DNA of 64,000 bases, from contig CALWXU010000001.1 in the NCBI GenBank assembly GCA_944385585.1, forward strand, positions 1 through 64,000. Direction: 5' to 3'. Below are positions 59,357 through 64,000 of the stretch, in pieces. The notes beneath the pieces are model-generated. The model searched no databases. It saw only the letters and a list, made by a program, of their open reading frames with translations, and was not told the DNA's origin. The position numbers and the translations under genes are program-made. This stretch comes from an uncultured Flavonifractor sp. GTDB taxonomy: Bacteria; Bacillota; Clostridia; Oscillospirales; Oscillospiraceae. Each line of letters begins with the position of its first letter. Within the stretch, counting starts at the first letter, position 1.

Positions 59357-61435
59357 TCAGGCGATGGAATAGAGGTTGGACACATCCAGGATGATGCTGA
59401 TGTTGCCGTCGCCCAGGATTGTGCAGCCGGCAATGCCGCTTCCCTTGATGTTGAAGCGGTTGAGGAAGGCTGGCAGGGGCTTGACCACCACCTGCTGCTC
59501 TCCCAGCAGCTCGTCCACAAACAGGCAGTAGGACAGCTCGCCGGACTCCAGCCAGATGAGGATGCCGTCTGTGATATCCGCGTAGCCGCCGTCAATCTGG
59601 TACAGGTCCCGCATCCGGATGACGGGATAGAACTTGCCCATGCACTTAAACAGCTCGCCGCCGGAGGCGTCCCGGATCACATCCCCCTCAGAGATGCGGA
59701 AGGACTGCCGGATGTTGTGGATGGGGATGGTGAAGATGGACTGGCCCACCGACACCTCCATGCCGTCCATGATGGCCATGGTCAGGGGGATCTTCAGGGT
59801 GGTGGTCATGCCCAGGCCGGGCTCGCTGGTGATGGTGACGGTGCCGCCCACCTCCTCCACATTCTTCTTCACCACGTCCATACCCACGCCGCGGCCGGAG
59901 AACTCGGTGACCTCCGTGTTGGTGGAGAAGCCGGGGGCCATGAGGAAGTTGAGGATGTCCTTGTGGGAGTACTCCACGTCCGGGTAGGCCAGGCCGTTGC
60001 GGATGGCCTTGGCCAGCACCCCGTCGTAGTTGACCCCCTGCCCGTCGTCCTTGATCTCGATAATGACCTCGCTGCCGGTGTGGCGGGCGGAGAGGATGAT
60101 CTCCCCCACCGGGTCCTTGCCGGCGGCGATCCGGTCGGCCTCGTTCTCCTCAATGCCGTGGTCCATGGAGTTGCGCACAATGTGCATGATGGGGTCGCCG
60201 ATGCTGTCCACAATGGTCTTGTCCACCTCGGTGTCCTCGCCCACCAGGGTCAGCTTGCAGCGCTTGTTCAGCTTCTTGGACATGTCCCGCACGATGCGGT
60301 TCATCTTCTGGAAGGTGGCGGACACGGGCACCATGCGCAGGGACATGGAGATGTCCTGCAGCTCGTCGGTGAGCTTGCGCAGCTGCCGGGCGGATTTGGT
60401 AAAGGCGTCCAGCCGCAGGCCCTTCAGGTCGGGGGAGGCGGTGACCATGGACTCGGTGATCACGATCTCCCCCACCACGGCGGCCAGGGAGTCCAGCTTG
60501 CTCAGATTGACGCTGATCAGGCTCTCCTTGTGGTGGTGGACCGGGTCTGGGGAGCCGCCGGCCGGCGCGGGCTTCGGGGCGGCGTGGGGCTCTGCCGCCG
60601 GCGCCGGCGCGGCGGCGGCCGGCCGGGGCTCCGCGCTCGGAGCGGGCGCGGGCGCCGGGGGGTCCGCCCGGTCGATGGCCTGATAGGAGCGCACAGAGCC
60701 GGCCCCGGTGACGGCGTGGACGGCGTTGTCCCGGTCGGCCTGCTCCCGGAAAAAGAGCTGGAAGCCGCCCTCAATGATCTGCCCGGCGGCGGCGGGGTCG
60801 TGCTCCAGATCCTCCGGCCGGCAGGTCAGGCCGTCCTCGGAGCACCCCTCCCGGACGGTGTTGACCAGCATGAGGGCCCGCAGGTTTTCCATGCCGCAGC
60901 CCTCGTCAAAAAACACCTGCAGGGCGTAGGGGAAGCCGTCGGGGAATTCGATCTTGTCCCCGGCGTGCGCGGCCGCCTGCCCTGCCGCGGCAGACGGGGC
61001 GGGGGCGTCCTCCGGCGCGGCGCCGGACTGAATTTGCTGGATGAAGCTATTAACTTTTTGCAGCAGGCTGTCGATATTTTCGGTAAGGGCCTCGCCGTTT
61101 TCGATGTGGTCGATCTCCTGCCGGAAGAAGTCGATGGTCTGGAACAGCAGGTCGAACAGCTCGGGCCGGAGGGCCTCCGGCACCACGTCCATGGACTTGT
61201 CCCGGATAATGGCGAACAGATCCTCCGCCCGGTGGGCGATGGTCATCAGGGAGTTGTATTCCATCATGGCCGAGGAGCCCTTGATGGTGTGCATGATCCG
61301 GAAGATGGTGTTGACATCATCCTCGGAGAAGCTGTCCTTCTCCTCCGATGCCAGGACAATGCTGTCCAGCTGTTCCAACAGAGAGTTTGTCTCAAAGAGA
61401 TAAGCCTCCAGAATGCTGTCATTGCCGTTGCTCAT
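59357..61435 (-). CDS. cheA: Chemotaxis histidine kinase CheA
   Basis: A 692-residue kinase. The P1 domain has the phosphorylated His49 in RIMHTIKGSSAMME, and a P2 region (~residues 155-225) follows, then a Pro/Ala-rich linker. The dimerisation helices begin ISVNLSKLDSLAAVVGE. The ATPase domain has HIVRNSMDHGIE, IKDDGQGV and GRGVGMDVV. The C-terminal CheW-like domain closes the protein. It heads the cheA-W-R-B operon on the minus strand, with a sigma-D-like promoter at 61475-61501. No cheY, cheC or cheD is in the window. Confidence 0.95.
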   Translation of the reverse strand: MSNGNDSILEAYLFETNSLLEQLDSIVLASEEKDSFSEDDVNTIFRIMHTIKGSSAMMEYNSLMTIAHRAEDLFAIIRDKSMDVVPEALRPELFDLLFQTIDFFRQEIDHIENGEALTENIDSLLQKVNSFIQQIQSGAAPEDAPAPSAAAGQAAAHAGDKIEFPDGFPYALQVFFDEGCGMENLRALMLVNTVREGCSEDGLTCRPEDLEHDPAAAGQIIEGGFQLFFREQADRDNAVHAVTGAGSVRSYQAIDRADPPAPAPAPSAEPRPAAAAPAPAAEPHAAPKPAPAGGSPDPVHHHKESLISVNLSKLDSLAAVVGEIVITESMVTASPDLKGLRLDAFTKSARQLRKLTDELQDISMSLRMVPVSATFQKMNRIVRDMSKKLNKRCKLTLVGEDTEVDKTIVDSIGDPIMHIVRNSMDHGIEENEADRIAAGKDPVGEIILSARHTGSEVIIEIKDDGQGVNYDGVLAKAIRNGLAYPDVEYSHKDILNFLMAPGFSTNTEVTEFSGRGVGMDVVKKNVEEVGGTVTITSEPGLGMTTTLKIPLTMAIMDGMEVSVGQSIFTIPIHNIRQSFRISEGDVIRDASGGELFKCMGKFYPVIRMRDLYQIDGGYADITDGILIWLESGELSYCLFVDELLGEQQVVVKPLPAFLNRFNIKGSGIAGCTILGDGNISIILDVSNLYSIA

Positions 61436-61474
61436 GATGGTACCCTTCCTTTGCAGTTTGACTTCATATTATTC

Positions 61475-61501
61475 TTTTCGACCAGATTGCGGAAAAAGAT
61501 A
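61475..61501 (-). promoter_or_regulatory. Sigma-D promoter of the che operon
   Basis: Minus strand TATC-N15-GTCGAAAA (or TTAT with a 16-base spacer), 40 bases upstream of cheA. Confidence 0.6.
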
Positions 61502-61582
61502 AGGCGCCGCCGAAAAATCCGAAAATAAGAGGCGGTTTCCCGCCCGGAAGGGCGTGTCTCCAGCGGAAAGGAGTGATGACCC

Positions 61583-63028
61583 GTGCCCAATCCAGTCGGC
61601 GTGACCAATCCGGTACCGGGTTTTGACAATACCAGCGGCCGTACGCTGACCAATGCGCCAGGGCAGGGCGGCACCCAGCAGATCCAGAATGTGCCGGACC
61701 CCACCCGCGTGGGGCGGCCGGACGCCCGGACAGACCAGAAGGGGGCGGACGACGCGGCCCAATCCGGGGCGCTGCGCTACGATTCCAACCTCCAGTTTTT
61801 CCTCCAGCAGCTGCGGGACATGCCGGAGCTCACCGTGCAGATGTCCAAGGTGCTCACCTGGCTGCGGGCACAGATCGGCACCCCCGGCCTCACCGGCGGC
61901 ATCGCGGCAGAGCTTTCGGCCCTGTTCCAGTCCATGCAGATGGGGCCCCAGGAGTTCGAGGCGTTTTTCATGCAGCAGGCCCAGGCGGGCAACCGGTTCG
62001 CCGGCCCGCTGTTCTCCCTGCTGCGGCAGGCCTACGCGCAGAGCACCAGCAGCACGGTGCGGGAGGGGATTCTCAACTTTGTCAAGCGGTACAGCGACTA
62101 CTCCTCCACGGCGCACATCGGCCGCACCATGGTGAGCCTGCTCAAGCAGATCTCCGACTCCCTCCCCCGGAGCTGGCGGGGTCAGCTGGCGGAGCTCACC
62201 GGCCGGCTGGAGAACGGCCTGCAGGCCGGGAACCGGGCGGGGACGCTGAAGCTGCTCCAGTCGGAGATCCTGCCCTACCTGGGCAACTATATCTCCAGGT
62301 TCCACGACCTGGGGCGGCCCCGCACGCTGCTGAGTATGCTGATGCTCAATGTGGCCCGCTATGAGAACGGCGCGGAGGAGGAGGTCATGGCCGCCTTCCG
62401 GCAGTTGAGCGGCTATGGGGACACCCTGGCAGGGCTCAACCAGCTGGATGACGCGGCGCTGTGGAAGCTGCTCCGGGAGAACGAGTTCACCCGCGCGGCG
62501 GCCCAGGACCAGTTTGCCGGGCAGATGGCGGAGCTGGCGCACCGGGCCCTGCGCGGCGAGTGCGGCGCGGACGCGCGGGAGGCCATGCAGGAGCTGCTCC
62601 GCGCCCTGCTCATCAACGAGAGCGTGTACATCCCGCTCAACCACATGCTCCTGCCCCTGGAGTGGAACGGGAAGCAGATGTACTCCGAGCTCTGGGTGGA
62701 CCCCGACGCCCCGGACGACGGGCAGGAGGGCTCCGACGGAGAGGGCGGGGAGAAGATCCAGTTCCTCTTTAAGCTGGACATTGATTCCCTGGGCTTTTTG
62801 GAGATGACTCTGGCGGCCAGAAGGGACCAGGTGGACCTGAGCGTCTACGCCCCGGACAGCGTGGCCGCCCACGCCGCGCTGGTGGAGGAGGATCTGGCGG
62901 GGATCCTGTCCGCCCACGGCCTGACCGGCAAGCGGGTGCGGGTGCAGCGGGAGGTCAAGCCCCTCACCCTGACGGAGGTATTTCCAGACTTGTTAGAAGG
63001 GAAGCGCAGCATCAATGTCAAGATCTGA
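61583..63028 (+). CDS. FliK/YlqG-like flagellar protein
   Basis: A 481-residue soluble protein. The first ~65 residues are Asn/Pro/Gly-rich and probably disordered. A large helical middle follows (LQFFLQQLRDMPELTVQMSK, LLKQISDSLPRSWRG). The end (FLFKLDIDSLGFLEMTLAA through LSAHGLTGKRVRVQ) resembles the C-terminal domain of hook-length proteins. The next gene, overlapping by 14 bases, is FlhB-C/YlqH-like, the same pair as ylqG-ylqH of Bacillus. The start is GTG at 61583, with aaaggagtg upstream. Confidence 0.7.
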   Translation: MPNPVGVTNPVPGFDNTSGRTLTNAPGQGGTQQIQNVPDPTRVGRPDARTDQKGADDAAQSGALRYDSNLQFFLQQLRDMPELTVQMSKVLTWLRAQIGTPGLTGGIAAELSALFQSMQMGPQEFEAFFMQQAQAGNRFAGPLFSLLRQAYAQSTSSTVREGILNFVKRYSDYSSTAHIGRTMVSLLKQISDSLPRSWRGQLAELTGRLENGLQAGNRAGTLKLLQSEILPYLGNYISRFHDLGRPRTLLSMLMLNVARYENGAEEEVMAAFRQLSGYGDTLAGLNQLDDAALWKLLRENEFTRAAAQDQFAGQMAELAHRALRGECGADAREAMQELLRALLINESVYIPLNHMLLPLEWNGKQMYSELWVDPDAPDDGQEGSDGEGGEKIQFLFKLDIDSLGFLEMTLAARRDQVDLSVYAPDSVAAHAALVEEDLAGILSAHGLTGKRVRVQREVKPLTLTEVFPDLLEGKRSINVKI

Positions 63029-63356
63029 CGGAAACAGGGCGGAGCGGGCCGTGGCGCTGCGCTACGGTACGGAGGACGGGGCCCCGGTCATTGTGGCCTC
63101 CGGCATGGGACATCTGGCGGAGAAGATTGTGGAGGTGGCCGCGGACAACGGGGTGCCGGTCTATGAGGACAACTCCCTGGCCACGGTGCTCTCCCAGATG
63201 GAGCTGGGCCGGGAGGTTCCGGAGGAGCTGTACCAGGCCATTGTGGAGATCTACATATACTTTCTGAATTTTGACCCCAGCGATCCGGAGAAGCACCGGC
63301 GGGAGCGCCGGGCTGCGGCAGAGCGCAAGGCGGCAAGCCAGGAGGAAGGCCGATGA
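63015..63356 (+). CDS. FlhB C-terminal-domain homologue (YlqH/FhlX-like)
   Basis: A 113-residue protein matching the cytoplasmic domain of the export-gate protein FlhB: AVALRYGTEDGAPVIVASGMGHLAEKI, followed by AADNGVPVYEDNSLATVLSQ and ELGREVPEELYQAIVEIYIY. The NPTH autocleavage motif of true FlhB is absent. Such short paralogues (YlqH) can substitute for or tune the FlhB domain. It overlaps its neighbours on both sides (14 and 4 bases), so the three genes are coupled. Confidence 0.88.
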   Translation: MSRSDGNRAERAVALRYGTEDGAPVIVASGMGHLAEKIVEVAADNGVPVYEDNSLATVLSQMELGREVPEELYQAIVEIYIYFLNFDPSDPEKHRRERRAAAERKAASQEEGR

Positions 63357-63946
63357 CGTATAAATACCTGATTTTGGACAGCAGGGGGGAGCCGGTGGCC
63401 CGCGGAAGCTCCCAGGACGGGCCGGAGCGGCCGGTGTGGCAGCTGGAGATCGACGGCGGCGACATCAAGCGTGTGCTCTCCCACGAATATGTGAGCCTGG
63501 TGAGCACCTCGGAAAAGATCCCCGCCATGGAGGGGCGGATCATGGACCGGCGGGGCAATATCGTATCCGTGCAGTCGGTGCGGGAGCTGGGGGAGGAGGT
63601 GCGCCGCAATCTCCGGATGCCGGTGCGGTTTGAGAGCTTCCTCTATTCCACATCGGACGCGTGGAAGGGGCGGGTGCCCATTTTGAGCAACGACCTGAGC
63701 TGCGGCGGTGTGGCGTTTTTCTGCGCCAGACACCTGGAAAAGGGGGAGACCGCCCAGATGGTGATCCCCGTCACCAGCCAGCCCCTGCTGGTGGACATCA
63801 AGGTTTTGCGGGAGCGGCCCTCGCCGGAGCCCATCCCCCTCTATGCGGCGGAATTTGTCGATATGATCCATGACCAGGAAACCATGATCCGCGAGGCGGT
63901 GTTCAGCATCCAGCTGCGGCAGGCCTTTGAGACACAGAACAGATAG
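63353..63946 (+). CDS. PilZ-domain protein
   Basis: A 197-residue cytoplasmic protein. Residues ~80-190 form a PilZ domain with RRNLRMPVRFES as the RxxxR region and DLSCGGVAF as the DxSxxG motif, and a following YAAEFVDM strand. The N-terminal ~80 residues are a short beta-rich domain. It is a second candidate c-di-GMP receptor in the window. The start overlaps the previous stop by 4 bases. Confidence 0.8.
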   Translation: MTYKYLILDSRGEPVARGSSQDGPERPVWQLEIDGGDIKRVLSHEYVSLVSTSEKIPAMEGRIMDRRGNIVSVQSVRELGEEVRRNLRMPVRFESFLYSTSDAWKGRVPILSNDLSCGGVAFFCARHLEKGETAQMVIPVTSQPLLVDIKVLRERPSPEPIPLYAAEFVDMIHDQETMIREAVFSIQLRQAFETQNR

Positions 63947-63957
63947 GAGTGGAGACC

Positions 63958-64000
63958 ATGAGCAAAGTTCAAAGACCTTTGGGAAAGCGGCTGACGGCTT
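63958..64000 (+). CDS. Start of a further gene, cut by the window end
   Basis: ATG at 63958 follows aggagtggagacc and reads MSKVQRPLGKRLTA before the window ends. It belongs to the same operon as the PilZ gene 11 bases upstream. The product cannot be named from 14 residues. Confidence 0.6.
   Translation, partial: MSKVQRPLGKRLTA

Noticed and set aside
61490..61520. Sigma-D promoter for the ylqG-like gene on the plus strand
   Set aside because: A GCCGAAAA element is present at 61509-61516, but no TAAA-like -35 lies 15 bases upstream; support is too weak to list.
1..64000. CRISPR array, tRNA, rRNA, IS element or prophage
   Set aside because: No spaced repeats, no cloverleaf sequences and no transposase or integrase frames were seen on either strand.

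Overview
The window looks like a chromosomal piece of a GC-rich, motile, anaerobic member of the Clostridia (probably Oscillospirales, Flavonifractor/Intestinimonas-like; this is an inference). The reasons are strong Shine-Dalgarno sites, corrinoid methyltransferase genes of the Clostridia/Eubacterium type, a Firmicutes flagellar set (CsrA/FliW, YjfB-like, YlqG/YlqH-like, DUF6470, ComFB) and sigma-D style promoters. I saw no tRNA, rRNA or CRISPR array.

Layout. (1) 1-9.04 kb: corrinoid-dependent methyl-transfer region. It holds a truncated MttB tail, a corrinoid protein, a BCCT betaine-type transporter, two broken BCCT remnants, a UroD-fold methyltransferase with a thioredoxin-like tail, a MetH-activation-domain protein, a full MttB-family methyltransferase, a DUF5714/biotinyl-like protein and a CobW-type GTPase. 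The first 3.6 kb is a mosaic of low-GC and high-GC segments with duplicated gene ends. (2) 9.4-16.1 kb: a divergent pair made of a PrpR-like sigma-54 activator (frameshifted in a G7 tract) and its likely target operon (methylisocitrate-lyase-like enzyme, metallo-beta-lactamase hydrolase, DctP, DctQ, DctM). The operon has a near-perfect -24/-12 promoter and an upstream inverted repeat; dctM carries a 13-G tract. (3) 16.6-25.4 kb: carbohydrate/polyol catabolism (split transketolase, GPH sugar symporter, two zinc dehydrogenases, an epimerase, an AraC-type regulator). (4) 25.6-31.8 kb: lipoprotein, FtsA-like ATPase, chemoreceptor, FtsE-like ATPase, C39-like peptidase.

(5) 31.8-64 kb: flagellar, chemotaxis and c-di-GMP region: fliD-fliS-fliT-like, a ParA/ComFB pair, PilZ and GGDEF-EAL proteins, flgM-flgN-flgK-flgL-DUF6470-fliW-csrA-yjfB, bacteriohemerythrin, flagellin, two chemoreceptors, cheA-cheW-cheR-cheB, ylqG-ylqH-like genes and another PilZ protein. 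At least eight transcription starts in this half carry a similar motif (TTA[A/T] or shifted TAA., 15 nt, G.CGA...), so they look like one sigma-D regulon that includes hemerythrin and the c-di-GMP enzyme.

The most interesting unit lies directly downstream of flagellin (49.6-53.5 kb). It consists of a 647-residue TPR/sulfotransferase-like protein, an APS-kinase-like domain fused to a SAM methyltransferase, and a PHP-family phosphoesterase resembling 3',5'-nucleoside bisphosphatases. Together they could make PAPS, transfer sulfate and recycle PAP, which suggests a flagellin sulfation/methylation cassette. This is an inference from motifs and gene order, with the alternative that the kinase acts on another nucleotide.
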